Positions 1-12,191 of a stretch of 64,000 bases of DNA are shown here, piece by piece; position 1 is the stretch's first letter, and each line of letters starts with the position of its first letter. A program made the position numbers and the translations under genes. The notes under the pieces are model-generated. The model had not been told where the DNA came from. It made no database searches and saw only the letters and a list, made by a program, of their open reading frames with translations. Source of the DNA: Paulinella micropora (lineage: Eukaryota > Cercozoa > Imbricatea > Euglyphida > Paulinellidae); assembly GCA_019918135.1 (NCBI GenBank), contig WBZZ01001393.1, positions 1 through 64,000 of the forward strand, given 5' to 3'.

Positions 1-965
1 TGGGCACATTTCCAGTCTAGTAGCGCACTTGACTTTTGTGCTATCTTTGTGAATAGACTCATCATCCGACAGTTTGAGCAGTATTAAATCTTGAGGTATT
101 AACGTCATGGTCCACTAGATACATACACTTAAGTGGATCTAAATTTTATGAGTCTAAAGAGTATTTTTAGTTTATTTTTACTAGATTGAGCTCGCCGTTT
201 ACTTGCTAAGCAAAATTTATTTAGAGTTACAGCCTACGGTTGTGAGCCAAAAAAATAAATTTATCTGAGGCATATGATGTGAAAATAGTTGATTTTGCTA
301 TATTTAATGTATTACTAGCGACATTCAAGTGAACACAGAAACTATTAATATTATAATTTTTTTTCTTTTTTATGAAAAAATTCTATAATATCTCATAAAA
401 AAATTATAAATTTTTTTAGACAGTGGCCTTTAACTTTTTTAATATTAATAATATTGAATACTAACTTCAACTCTATAAAACTATTGCTGTTGACATTCAA
501 AACAACAAAAATTGAATTTTCTGTTTTGGTTGGAATTTCAGTTTTGGTTGGAATTTTGATTTTGGGTGAAAATTTGAATTTTTCAAATTAACTGCTATAT
601 TCGTCCGCAAAATATCGTAAATTTTCGCGAAATGTTACAGTTAAATTTGAAAATTTGAATTTTTGTCACAAAAATGAAAAACTGTCACAAAAATGAAAAT
701 CTGACACAAAAATGAAAAACTAATTTTTGTTGTTGTCTTGAATGTCAACAGCAATAACAGTTTCTGTCACCGTCCGCGCACCAAACTTAACTTCTGATGC
801 GGTGGCTGCAGTACAAAGTCACAGTCGTGCGCCGCCCACCGCGCGCTCCCCCGCTCCCTTGCTTCCTTGAAGCTCTTAACTCCCTGGTTCCACGTAGCAC
901 ACTTGCCGCAGCTTGAGCCAGCCGCCCGGGTCGTAGAACCACATGTGCGTCGCCGCGCCCCACCG
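1..965. other. unassigned flank of the gypsy insertion
   Basis: The first 770 bases are AT-rich and hold no convincing coding frame; one inverted-repeat unit inside is listed separately. Bases 770-965 change abruptly to GC-rich, CpG-bearing DNA that directly abuts the gypsy LTR. The last four bases, ACCG, reappear after the other LTR at 30746-30749, so this segment and 30746-31112 were adjacent before the insertion. The GC-rich part is open on the minus strand but I recognise no domain in it. Confidence 0.6.
479..763. repeat. MITE-like inverted-repeat unit
   Basis: The segment beginning near 482 (TTGCTGTTGACATTCAA and what follows) is repeated in reverse complement near 724-760, giving imperfect terminal inverted repeats of about 36 bp around a roughly 285-bp AT-rich unit. 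Inside are a twofold direct repeat of TTTTGGTTGGAATTT and a threefold repeat of TCACAAAAATGAAAA. No coding capacity. I infer a non-autonomous DNA transposon or foldback element; no clear target duplication was found. Confidence 0.4.
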
Positions 966-1203
966 TGTAATGCCCCCAACGATAGCTCGTAAAAAGTCGT
1001 TAATACAACCAAACACATTCCTCAAGAATGATAATGATGTCTCGTTGTATTAGCTTAGTGAAGCCAAAAAAGGAAAACTGCAACAGACCAGGAATAAAAT
1101 GACATCAGGTCCAATCCGGACAAATAATATTGAAAAACAAGCTGGTGCACCTGTCACCAGGAAAAGGTACTTTTTACCGGATATCCGGGGGGTGATGCCT
1201 ACA
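966..1203 (-). repeat. gypsy LTR (3' LTR in element orientation)
   Basis: 238 bp, reading TGTAATGCCCCC on the plus strand and ending GATGCCTACA. It matches 12142-12191 followed by 30552-30745 with about eight substitutions. Bases 1010-1015 (CAAACA) are the unoccupied counterpart of the Polinton 1 target site. Confidence 0.9.
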
Positions 1204-1216
1204 GTACCCCCTCCCG
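1204..1216 (-). other. polypurine tract of the gypsy element
   Basis: On the minus strand this reads CGGGAGGGGGTAC and directly abuts the 3' LTR, the expected place for the plus-strand primer of an LTR retroelement. Confidence 0.7.
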
Positions 1217-1513
1217 ATTTTATGACGGAAATAGCATTTTCGTCATACACCTTTTGATTTCTTTCTGTAAATAGTATGCGCTATGGAATCATGCCACACA
1301 GCGCATCGACACACTGATAGACGCTAAAAGACGATAAATATATCCTCATACTGCACGTCAAATCGGATTCTCTAGCCGTTCTTATAAATTTTGAACTCGT
1401 TCCCCTCAATCTCTCTCTTTTTTTTTCCGGCAGTATGTCAAGAATAAACGTACTATTAATAAAAAATACAAGCAACGTGGTGCTGTAGTACGATTCCCCC
1501 TTTGATCTCCTTC

Positions 1514-1590
<77 letters not shown>

Positions 1591-1856
1591 GGACACCGTG
1601 ATAGCCCAGTGGTCAAGTTCTACCATCTGGGCCCTGTCGCCAGTTCGATTCCCGTCGGTGCCACCAGTATTTTCATTGAACATACCGATCCGTCTGGACC
1701 AGTATTTTCATTGAACATACCGGCCCGTCTGGAAGTGTTGGAACTGCCCTTGCGGGGGTGTCATTAGAGCTTATCGTCAATTCTTCGTACTCCCCTCACG
1801 GGTGAGACGATGGAGGCGCATGTGCAGAAATGCATCAGCCATTGACAGAGAAGCAC
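1591..1856 (+). repeat. tRNA-derived SINE, copy 1
   Basis: The head is tRNA-like. The A box TAGCCCAGTGG is at 1602-1612 and the B box AGTTCGATTCC at 1642-1652, about 30 bases apart. The first bases (GG, an extra A, CACCG) can pair with CGGTGCC just before ACCA, as in a tRNA acceptor stem. The body has a tandem duplication around TATTTTCATTGAACATACC. It is preceded by a TTA run (about 1520-1590) and followed by another (1857-1889), which acts as the SINE tail. It lies in the 3' non-coding part of the gypsy element. Confidence 0.8.
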
Positions 1857-1889
<33 letters not shown>

Positions 1890-2155
1890 GGACACAGTGA
1901 TAGCCCAGTGGTCAAGTTCTACCATCTGGGCCCTGTCGCCAGTTCGATTCCCGTCGGTGCCACCAGTATTTTCATTGAACATACCGATCCGTCTGGACCA
2001 GTATTTTCATTGAACATACCGGCCCGTCTGGAAGTGTTGGAACTGCCCTTGCGGGGGTGTCATTAGAGCTTATCGTCAATTCTTCGTACTCCCCTCACGG
2101 GTGAGACGATGGAGGCGCATATGCAGAAATGCATCAGCCATTGACAGAGAAGCAC
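1890..2155 (+). repeat. tRNA-derived SINE, copy 2
   Basis: A head-to-tail repeat of copy 1, nearly identical, with the same A and B boxes and body, followed by a TTA tail at 2156-2200. The array may have arisen by unequal exchange between tails or by repeated insertion into the TTA tract. Confidence 0.8.
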
Positions 2156-2200
<45 letters not shown>

Positions 2201-2201
<1 letters not shown>

Positions 2202-2345
2202 GAACATACCGGTCCGTCTGGAAGTGTTGGAACTGCCCTTGCGGGGGTGTCATTAGAGCCTATCGTCAATTCTTCGTACTCCCCTCACGGGTGAGACGAT
2301 GGAGGCGCATGTGCAGAAATGCATCAGCCATTGACAGAGAAGCAC
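2201..2345 (+). repeat. SINE copy 3, lacking the tRNA head
   Basis: Matches the 3' half of copies 1 and 2 from TGAACATACCGG to the terminal AGCAC and a final TTA tail at 2346-2368. The tRNA-like promoter part is absent, as is usual for 5'-truncated SINE insertions. Confidence 0.75.
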
Positions 2346-2368
2346 TATTATTATTATTATTATTATTC

Positions 2369-2855
2369 ACAGAGAGATCGTAAGTACATTGTCTTTTTTA
2401 ATGACATACCCTTGTATAAGGCGGATATCCTATGATATAGTATTAGGGGGCCAGGCCTAATAGCTATATCCGAAGTCGAGGTGTATGTACCCGACCCTGC
2501 GATATACCGACACAAGTAGAGATTGACAGTGCTCAGGTACGACATTATATAATCTATAGAAAAAAATAATTTAATTAAAGTTTCAGAACATTTCATTTTC
2601 GAGAACATCATCCCAGGACTTGGAAAGGGTCATACCCGGGAACACCATCGCTCAATACACTAGCGATCCCCGTATACGGTGTAGTATCATCGTCGATCGA
2701 CCTTTCGCACTCGCATGTTGCGATCGAATGCCAAGTTATATCACTGAGTCTTTTTAATATTCATATTGATAACTGATGATGCATGATCAAATCATGATAC
2801 GCCGTGGGCAATCAACCAGTTTGTTTGAGACGCATAAAGAAAAATAGTTTCCTTG
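2369..2855. other. gypsy 3' non-coding region, nothing recognised
   Basis: Between the SINE cluster and the end of the integrase region. No reading frame with family signatures, no repeat shared with other parts of the window. Confidence 0.5.
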
Positions 2856-4567
2856 TTACTGCCTTCGTCGTCTGGCGCGGATTTCTTTGCCTGGTGGAGG
2901 ATCACCAACAAAAGTCAGATCGAACTTTGACTGTTCGAGAATGTCCCAGATCTTATTAGGGATTCCGCCCAACGATAATTCAAAAGGGATATCAAGCACT
3001 CCTCTTGGCAGTGTCTGAATGGTCCACGCAGTGTAATCCTTGTCTCTGGGAGTAATTGTATCATCCCATGTCTTGAGACTTTTTGCGTCTTTATATACTG
3101 GCAGATAATGTCTTGCATTTGGATCCTCAACCGGGTCCATACTTCTCCAAAACTGGAGTATCGGTTGTACTATTTTTGCGGCTGATGATATTTTGAGTGT
3201 CCTGTGACACGCATCTGTCGTGGGACTGCCACGACCCGCATCAAGTATAAGTCTGAGAGAGTGTCATCAGCGACATGTTGTTCCGCTGGTCTCATCAGAT
3301 AGAAAGCATCTTTCACCCATGCGATGGTTGCTATCGCATCACCTTCCTTCCATCGCTCATGTACAATCTCAACGTTGCCCGCGTTTGGGTCAGTGTCCGT
3401 CCCCTCCTCCTCCTGGTGGACGTCCTTTGATCTCATCGACCTCATCGCCTTCCTCGGTTGGTCGTTGATAAGATCATTCCGCGCTCTCCTTAGCTGCGCC
3501 TCTGTGATCTTCTCTTTCTTTCCGCTATGCTCTCGCGGAGACTTAGACTGAGTCCCCACCACGCTTATGCGGTCAGTCTTCTCCTTACTGTCCACCTCAC
3601 TCTCCTCCTTCTCAGCTATCGGTGCCCGATAAGCATCGTCTTGGTCTATGCCAGCCTCCTTGTGGATGGGCGGCACCTCTCTGAAATCGTCCTTCATCCG
3701 TTTTAACGCCTCCTCAACGGATTCATCTTCCAATAAGAAGGGATCATACTTAATCAGCCTTCTTACATTCACAATTTGCATCTTCCCTCTACCCCTGATC
3801 TTGTAGTTCAGAGGTCCCGACTGTTCCATAATCTGATAAGGTCCTTTCCAGTGAGTGAACAGCTTAGAGCTGACTCCTTTCGGGACCTGAGGATGATACA
3901 ACAGTACAATATCCACGACCTGGAATTTGATCTGATCCAAGTGCGCTTGTCGCGCCCCTTCAGCGTCAGTCTTTCGGCGCTCCGCCTCTCTATGCGCCCT
4001 GACTATTTGTTCCGCCTCCATCTTCACTCTAAGTCTCATCCCAAACAACTCATCCGCATCCGCCCAAGTGTCTTTTGGGTGAAGGAGCGAAGTCGGGATA
4101 TCAGGCTCACGCCCATATACTAACTGATATGGCGAGATTGAGCTCTTCGAGCCTCCTAACGCCGTAGAGGGTAGACAGTTCATTGCAAACGCAAATGATG
4201 GTGCTGCCTCGACCCATGCTCTTTGATTATCCTTTTTCGTGCAATACATCTTTAGTGAGGCTTTGAGGGGTCTGTGTACCCGCTCGATTTTCCCATTTGC
4301 TCGCGGGTTATAGGCAGTAACATATTGCCATTTCATCCCGTAATACTTAGATAGTTTGTCGATGACCTCGTTATGAAAGTCCGAGCCTCGATCAGAACAT
4401 ATCTTTTTTGGTACTCCGATCTGTGAGATGATCCTATCGATCAGCGCCTCGGCCGTCGTCTTGCCGGTAACGTCTTTGACAGGGATGATCCACACATAGT
4501 TGGTGGCTCTGTCAATAGCCGTGAGGAGGTATTTGTAACCATCTTTCGATTCTGGGAAAGGTCCCAC
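2856..4567 (-). pseudogene. gypsy integrase region
   Basis: Encodes the rve integrase core. A conserved start around TAIDRATNYVWIIPV carries the first catalytic Asp, then CSDRGSDFHNEV the second Asp, and NGKIERVHRPLK the catalytic Glu. A C-terminal part with GPYQIMEQSGPLNYKIRG resembles the chromodomain-less gypsy integrase tail. The zinc-binding HHCC part lies in the neighbouring reverse transcriptase region. Integrase inserts the reverse-transcribed element into host DNA. Part of a broken fossil element; no repaired product is proposed. Confidence 0.8.
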
Positions 4568-7080
4568 ATGATCAATGTGTGTATAAACTCAAACATCCCC
4601 GCATGAAGAGGAAATTCGCCAATCAGGCCGAAATTTGCCTTCAGTGGTGTTTTGTTTATCTTGCACGGGATGCATGCATCCACCGCCTGATCTATCTCCT
4701 CCTTCATCTTCTTCCACCAGAATCGCCTCGCTACGAACATGTGAGTTCGTTGTCGACCCGGATGCGCCGAAAGTGGGCAATTGTGGGCTGCGACAAATAT
4801 AAATCGTCTCAGACTCTCCGGTACCCAAAGGGTCCATTTGTCCGGCTGTGACGCATAGCGACCGTGAAGGCCCTTGTACCACATTAGACCATCTCTCCAT
4901 CCCATCTCCTTCATCTGATCTTTGATCGCTTTCGTCATCTTCAGCTCATCCGGGTTCTGATATAACTGTATGAGTTCCTTAAACTCCGGATCTTGAGCCT
5001 GTTGTTGCCTCCATGCGGTAGGCGAGGCTATATGGATAGTACCATCTTCTAGCCGTATCCCGATTCTTTCCGGGTCATCGTCTAGGTCACTTCTCCGCTC
5101 TTGAGGAGGCTCCGCATAAACTTCCTGCGTCTCCTCTTCCTCTCTTATGTTCGCCTTCGCATTCTCATATACCTCACAGGACCACTCAGCGTCCTCCTGG
5201 GTATGTAGCTCACAACATATCCCGTGATCCGGGCCTTGTGGACTGTACCGTAGACCTGTGCGGTCATATCGGACTCCACTCGCCATCTCCATCGCCTCAA
5301 TGTGGCTGACCTCGTACACCTTGTCAGTGGACAAGTCTTCCATCTCCACCATGGACACCAACGCCGATACTTCTGAGTTAAACTCTAGCCTAGAGAGGCT
5401 ATCAGCGACCACATTTCGCTTTCCCGGTAGATGGACCACTGTAAAATCGAAACAAGACAAGAACGCTTGCCACCGCGCCAGCCGTCCAGTCTGTTCATGA
5501 TTCTTCAACCATAACAGGTTATGATGATCAGTTCTGACAGTAAATTGAGGTCCTCCCCACAAATACTCTCTGAGCCTCTTGAGGGTCCATACTACCGCCA
5601 ACGCCTCTCTTTGCCTTGTGCAATAGTTTCTCTCCGCCGCACACAACTTTCTACTAATAAACATGATTGGGCGTAATTTCTTCTCCTCATCCTCTTGTTG
5701 TAATACAGCCTCAATCGCAAACTTAGATGCGTCTGTATCGACTACGAATTGTTTCGTAAAGTCGGGCATCGTTAACACCAGTCCTCCGTCTTTCGGGTCT
5801 TTATAAATAAGATCTTTGAGCGCATGAAACGCTTGCAAAGCCTCTTCGCCCCACTTCTCAAAGTCTCCAAAATCTATCATTTTCTCCAACTTAGCCCGTG
5901 TTGCACCCCAATCGGGTATAAACTGGTTATAGTATTGCGCCATCGCAAGGAATGAGTGCAATTCAGTGCGGTTTTTCGGTATCGGTCGATTCATAATCTC
6001 CTCCCTCTTCTCTTTGGATATCGAGACTCGATTATGGGAGATCTCGTACCCTAAGTATGTCACACTCGTCTTGGCAAGTTGACACTTCTTTAGATTGCAC
6101 TTCAGGCCAAAAGCTCCGATGCGCCTGAATATATCGGACAAATGATCGATATGCTCCTCCATTGTGTTAGAGTATACGATAATGTCATCGATATAGCAAA
6201 ATGCATATTCTCCCGCCTTTTGTCCCCGCCTTCTCATAAAGCCTCCGTCAGACAAATCATCGTACTGACTGCTCAACATCTTCTGCATCGCCTTCTGGAA
6301 AAGTCCTGGGGCTTGCTTGAGGCCCATCGGAAGCACTTTCCATTGGTATATTTCCATACCCACCACAAACGCCGTCAGCCATCTGGACTTTTCCTCCAGT
6401 GGTATCTGCCATAAGCAATTCTTAAGGTCAATGACCGAATAGAATTTTGCAATCCGCAGTACTCTTCTTCCTTCTTCTAATGTCGGGAGAGGATTTCTCT
6501 CCTCCTCCAGCACCTTGTTAACACGAGCATAGTTAACTGTCAGGCGCCACTCTCCCCCTGGCTTCGGCACTATTCTCGGTTGTGAGACTATTGGAGATGC
6601 TGATCTCTCAATAAAATCCTCATTGAGCAGCTGTCTTGCTAGCTCCTCCGCTATCTTCGCCTCATGTATACTCAAATTCGCCCTTCGTGGTGCCGGTGAC
6701 GGCTCCGCATCCGGTATTTTGTAAATAACCGCAGTGAAATCTTCAGGCTTGACACCACCTGCATGTGGAGGGTCAAAAATTTCCTTGTTCGCCTCTAATT
6801 TGGCTTTTAAAAGCTTTTTCTCCTTCTCCGTGCCTACTCCTTCTTCCAATATTTTCCGCGCCGCCTCTTGAAAATCTTCATCAGACATCTTCTTATGTTG
6901 CTTGAGGGGTTCTCTGTCCTCCTCCAAGCCTAAGTCCTCTTCCGAGACATCATCTAGACCCGTCTTTTCATACGTGACCGTGTCCGGCTCATCATCCTTA
7001 CTTAATAATACCGAGCTCCACCAGCATGTCAATGAGTCTCGCGTATTGCAAAGGAGCTTTACGGGTGTAAAAACCATCAA
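4441..7080 (-). pseudogene. gypsy reverse transcriptase, RNase H and integrase zinc domain
   Basis: A long frame with the gypsy reverse transcriptase core: YARVNKVLEEERNPLPTLEE in the fingers, SVIDLKNCLWQIPL, PMGLKQAPGLFQKAM, and the catalytic box CYIDDIIVYSNTMEEHIDHL. RNase H follows (FVVDTDASKFAIEAVLQQ, then FTVRTDHHNLLWLKN, then VADSLSRL). Near the end is an HHCC zinc-binding stretch, HPGRQRTHMFVARRFWW...CIPCK, belonging to integrase. It copies the element's RNA into DNA. Domain order supports Ty3/gypsy rather than copia. Confidence 0.9.
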
Positions 7081-8602
7081 AGCATGTGAATGCCTGCGGT
7101 ATCAATTTCAACTTGTCGAGGTCTCTGAGCTTCCGCTTGTATGCACTGCTCTGATCACGAGTTCCCATACGACAAGCCACCACTAGCTGTTGCTTGCGAG
7201 AGGGTACCGGTATAGGATGATCAATAAGCCGGTCCCTTATTTCCTGCGCCCATATCGCCTTCTCATTATATGGCAGGATAATAGTATACTGCTTATTATT
7301 TTCAAATAAAGTCCGTAAGCATTTCTTCACTTCCGTTAGTGAACGCGGCCACGTGGGCTCGTCACCCCAGAAATCAGTAATACAACTTTTAATAGTGTCT
7401 GGTGGAGTATCCGGGATTCGCCCCGTTCTCCTTGGTACAAACGCCTCCCTTTTTTCCTCTCCTACTTTCGCATGGAAACAGTATCCGTTAGTAATATGGA
7501 CATCTGCTCCTACTCCTTCCGCGAATCTCGTCGACGACGGGCTTCTTTGTGCGACACATATAATCTCCTCCTTTCGCTTCTCGATTAAGTCATTAATAGA
7601 CTTTTTGTCCAAATGGCATGAGGGAACTGTGACAGTGCACACTTGGGATTCCCAATTGTCGGTCCAGGACAGTTCATCCGGTCTTACGACATGGGGGTGA
7701 ACGTACACCTCAAGTGCCTGATGTGCGATGGCCATCTTTTTGTGATCCGTCGCTAGACTCAGCTCATAAGCCCCATAAGAGTCAGTAGCGTTGAAGGGAT
7801 CAATATCGTTCTCTTCTCCTCTTTTTACTCCATATATCACTCGCCGTGCGGCGCAATCAATCACAGCCCCCATCGTAGCCAATCGGTCATACGATAGTAA
7901 TATTGACCCGTGGTAACCGGGGACGACATAGAGGTCCATACGGTATACTCGTGCAGATTTCAATTTAAAGGTCAGTGTGATGATTCCCGTGATATCCGTC
8001 CGGCTGCTCACTCCTTTGAGAGTGCCCGTTGACTTTTTCATATTTCCGTCCACCCAGTCCCGGTATCGATTAAAAAACTTCCGGCCGACAATATTAATAT
8101 TCGCCATCGTATCATTACCATCTTTTAACATTGTCTTCAATGTTTCACAATAAAGTTCCGTATAACACAGAGCATTGGGCCTGTGTATATTGGCTGCGAG
8201 AACAAGAACTTTACGTTCCAAATTTTGGAGTCGTGTCTCTAAGTTTTTCAACTCCTCCTTCTTCTCCTCCTGCTTCACCTCATTAACATTGTTATTATTC
8301 TGCGGTACTGGTGCGTTTACTATTTGAGCGACATTGTCTTGTGGTACTTGAGTACACACATTGTCTTTTTGCTCGCCACCCGCCGCGACCGTAGACATTG
8401 AGTCTGTTCGTGGTTGTTTGCTTGTGCGAGGCGATACATCTGCCATTGGCCTCCTCGCCTCCGTCGCAAGTCTCGCCTTCCTATTTGCATCAGTTATCAT
8501 TGGTAACCGTGATGTATGAACGGGTATGAGACTACCTTGGGGCTGCAGTCTCATCTTTGTGTTCAGATTGAGGAAGCGTTGGCCCAGTCTGCACAACAGC
8601 AT
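6998..8602 (-). pseudogene. gypsy protease-containing region
   Basis: The middle part (MANINIVGRKFF, then TLTFKLKSARVYRMDLYVVPG, then ILLSYDRLATMGAVID) has the strand-turn-strand pattern of a retropepsin-like aspartic protease fold, followed by a spacer leading to reverse transcriptase. The N-terminal part is Asn/Gln-rich with a predicted coiled coil. The protease assignment rests on position and pattern, so it is less certain than the neighbours. Confidence 0.55.
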
Positions 8603-8669
8603 TAGAAAGCACTGTGACTTTAGGGTTAAACTTCACAGTCTTCTCCTTCCTCTTTTCTTCCCCCTCCAG

Positions 8670-11249
8670 TCATTCCACCACCTCGAAACGATTACCTTGA
8701 GTAGTGTCCGGGTAGGATGACGTATCGGTCTCCGAGGCAGTGTTGTAGGCCTGAGCTCGACCGAAATTCGGGTTGGAGCTTGCCCATGAGCCTCCTCCTC
8801 CTCTGGGTGGGGGGGCTGGAGCTCGAACAGCTCTCCCTCCATAAGGGGTATATCCCCGACCTCCTCCTCTTCCTCTCTGAGGGGTTCCTTGCCACCTCGA
8901 GGCTCCTCTCCATGTTCCTCCTCCTCGTCCTCCTCCTGCTCCTCCTCCTCGTCCTCCTGCTCCTGCTCCTCCTCCTCGTCCTCTTTGAGAGGCCTTTAAG
9001 TTCTTTTGTCTCTCCCTTTCCTCCTTCTTCTCCTTCATCCTCTTCATGTAGTTAATGATTGCCTCTCGTAACTCCTCATCATCACACATATTGGCATACC
9101 AACCTTCGTTCGCAGCGGCAATCTGAAGCATGTTGAAAAGGCCCGGTTCCTTGCCTTCCGTCCTGCTCAGAAAATTTGCCCTTGCTCTTGGGTTCTGCCT
9201 ATCATGATTGAAAGAGCAGTCTCTGTTCTCCATCTGTGCCTTACACTGCAAGCCCGCGAACCACCTCCAACATGCGGTCTTCAGGTCTGGCTCTCTCTGT
9301 CTCTTCCAACCGGCAACTCTGTTTGTGTACGTGGCTTGTGCGCCAACAGGTACACCGCCTGCCTGTGCCGTATGTGCCTCCGTGAGCGAGTCCATGTTTG
9401 AGCATGCACTCATCACTTCTTGAAACAGTGCTGACGGAGCAACGCTTTGAACCGTATTTTCGAACACGTGTGTCTCGAGGAAGTTCTTGGACTTCACTGA
9501 GCTAAACGTCGAGCATTGTTGTATGAGCTGAGTAAGCTTACTCGGGTTAACTGTGTGTAACGCCGAGAAGAAATAGAGGATGATCGACTTGCGGCCATAG
9601 AATAGCCCATAGGAGGAAACTACCTCCGTAAGGGTCGCCGCCAAGCCAACAGCACTCCTCAAACTCATCGCCACTGTCTCAAAGATTTCAAATCCTATGA
9701 GAGTACCAGTGCAGAGATGCTGGTATCCATGAGATTGAAAATATGAAATGAGTGTGGCCACCGCCAGTTCACACTGAGCGTCTAGGCCTGTTGCATTGTT
9801 TCTTTTAATCTCCTCCTTCTTTCTCAAAAACTTGTACTGTGTCAGATCGAATCCCTCCGAGACTAGACATTGGTCAAAAACAGTAACAAGGGCCTCGTAT
9901 TCCTGCGTTTCGTCGCAAGGAAAAGCCTTCACGCAGGCATTGATCTCTTTGAGCTTGCTCAAAAGCGAAGCATCAGAGTCTTTGTCTGAGCTCGTCTTGG
10001 CATATAGCATGAGACTTGCCACTCCTCCTTTCTTCCACTTGAAGGCATTTATGATATTCTGTCTGTCCTTCTTCTCCGTGTTTGTGACCACCACCGTAGT
10101 TGAGCCCGGGTTGTAGGGGCTGGTGGGGCAGGAGCTGGTGGGGGAAGATATGTCGTAGGGTGTGTCTTTGCACCACTCACTTTTGCTTTCGTTCTTCCCA
10201 GTCTCATCGTCTTCTCGAACTCCGCCTTCTCTTTCGCCTTCTTCTTCTCAGATATCACCAGCTTTTGAGCATGAGTGATAAAGGCCACCAATTCAGAAGC
10301 AGATCTGAGAAAATTATATTTCTCCACATATTGGTCAACACCTGCTTTGTTGGCGACCGGTGGTGCGTTACTAAGTGATTTAAGGACAGAGTGATCCTTG
10401 GTAGGAATCCATCTCTTCCATGCCTCCTTATGCAGTAACGCACCCTTCAACAGTCTGATCTTGGTCAGTATTCTGTCAGTCTTCTCTAACTCATCAATCA
10501 CAGGATGAGTTTCTCCTCCTGCATTAATGCCTTTTTCCATCTCTGCCTTCCCCTCCTCCAAGGCCTTCATTTCCATCGTAAAAAATGAAATATGCCACTC
10601 GAGTTTTCGAACCCAGATTGGTCTTCATTTTTGTTACATCGACTGCCTCCTGACCAGTCGCGAGGAATCTGGCCGTTGCTCTTAGGTTTGTGTACTGGAG
10701 GTAACCCTCACATCGTGGGCCGTATGAACGTTCCCAAATCAGGGTTTGAGTGTACACCCCAAAGATAGCATCGAGTAATTCAAGGTGGGTGTGTGTGTCC
10801 CCAAACTTGATATGTTGTATCTTCTTTCTCTTTTCTGGATCAGAGACCAGTTTGCCGAGGAGCTGTGCTGTGTTTGATAATAGGATATAGACATCCTTTT
10901 TAGCAAGAATTTTCTCTCTTCTTTGATCCTGAGGGATCCACACATAGGTATCCTTCTCTCCCCCCATCTTGTTATCAAACTCTTCTTTAGTGAGGTCATA
11001 GTGGTCTTGCACCCACTGTTGTTCCTCCACTGTGATCTCCTCTCCATCACTATGAATCAAGTCGATCATTTTTCGTCCTCCTCCTCCCGTGTAGGCAGGT
11101 GGTAAGGGATTACCATATGCTCCTCCTCCTCCCGTCTCTTCTTGTTCAAATCCTCCTTCATCTTCGTCTCCTCCATATCTTCCTTCATCATCCCAGCCCT
11201 CTTCTACTCCTCCTCCTACTCCTCCTTCATCCTCCTCCTCCTCCTTCAT
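8670..11249 (-). pseudogene. gypsy gag region
   Basis: Lies directly upstream of the protease region in element orientation. It contains an alpha-helical capsid-like segment, a Cys/His cluster CWRWFAGLQCKAQMENRDC followed by SFNH that resembles a CCCH zinc finger, and a very Gly/Arg-rich tail (RGRGGGAGAGGRGGG type), as expected for a nucleic-acid-binding Gag. The first part is strongly acidic (Glu/Gly-rich). Several frames are involved and the region looks broken. Confidence 0.65.
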
Positions 11250-12121
11250 TCAGTCCTCTTCCTCCTCCTCCTCCTGCTTCTTCTTCTCTTCTTTGTTCTG
11301 TCTCCTAGAATTCACTCACTTCGGCGGTCTCTGTCGACATGATGTCGTAGTAGTAATTAACAGGAGGACAGTGTCAGCTCCTATGTTTGGCTTTTGTTCG
11401 TTTGTGTTCTGTTCCTCCTTCAGTCGATTGACTAGTGAAGAGAGAAACTAATAGAGAGGATAGAGTGAGATTCCCTGTCCGAGTGAGATTCCCTGTCCTC
11501 TATGAAACACTGTTTGTATGTTTGTTTTTGTTTAAGAAAAATAGTCTTTGAGACTTTCTCCGATTTCTTGTTCTCCTTACTCAGATTACTTTCTCCTCCT
11601 TTTCTATATTGTATCTAGTATGAGGCACTTGGACCTACACACAGATAGTAATAGAGAAGCTAGAAAAGCTATCCTTGAGAAGTCGACAGTCGGTCGGATA
11701 GGTTCTCAGACCTACCTTTAGAAAACGATCAGAGATTTGCAAAAATACTCTGACGTATGTGTGAGATAATGCAGATAAATGCACAAATTAGAAGGGTAGA
11801 GTGTTGTGCTCCTGTCCCTATGCTTGTTTGTGTTTTGTGTGTGTTCCTTCACTCTTCTGTCCACCTCCTTCTTCTTGGTCTCTGTGTGAGAACAGCAAGA
11901 ACGACAGAGAGTTTGTATCTGATGTCTCCTTGTGCTCACACAGATATGGATTGGGCTAGAGGGTACGAGACACCTGCTTGAGACCAATTAAATTATTTGT
12001 TTTGTGAAAGAGTTATGAGGGAGCTGTGTTGGAGTATTTGTTTTCGTCTGACGTCCCAGTGTGAGACAGGTCAGTGAAAATTCACTCTGTTGCCTGTGTG
12101 GCAAAGCAGAAAGAAATCACC
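11250..12121 (-). other. gypsy leader between 5' LTR and gag
   Basis: About 870 bp without a supported gene. It holds a short direct repeat of GAGTGAGATTCCCTGTCC at about 11463-11498 and is otherwise unremarkable. It would be the 5' untranslated leader and packaging region of the retroelement RNA. Confidence 0.6.
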
Positions 12122-12139
12122 CTAGTGATGTGGACTCCA
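12122..12139 (-). other. candidate primer-binding site of the gypsy element
   Basis: Two bases downstream of the 5' LTR the minus strand reads TGGAGTCCACATCACTAG. The leading TGG is complementary to the universal tRNA 3' CCA, so this is the expected minus-strand primer site. The donor tRNA cannot be named without a tRNA set from the host. Confidence 0.55.
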
Positions 12140-12141
12140 AA

Positions 12142-12191
12142 TGTAATGCCCCCAACGATAGCTCGTAAAAAGTCGGTAATACAACCAAACA
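12142..12191 (-). repeat. gypsy 5' LTR, first part
   Basis: 50 bp matching 966-1015 with one difference. It ends in CAAACA (12186-12191), the left copy of the Polinton 1 target duplication. Confidence 0.9.

Noticed and set aside
1281-2269. Poly-Ile, poly-Asn, poly-Leu and poly-Tyr reading frames
   Set aside because: They are translations of the TTA microsatellite tails of the SINEs in different frames.
8717-9055. Plus-strand Leu-rich frame opposite the gypsy gag
   Set aside because: Antisense translation of the Gly/Arg-rich Gag tail; no independent support.
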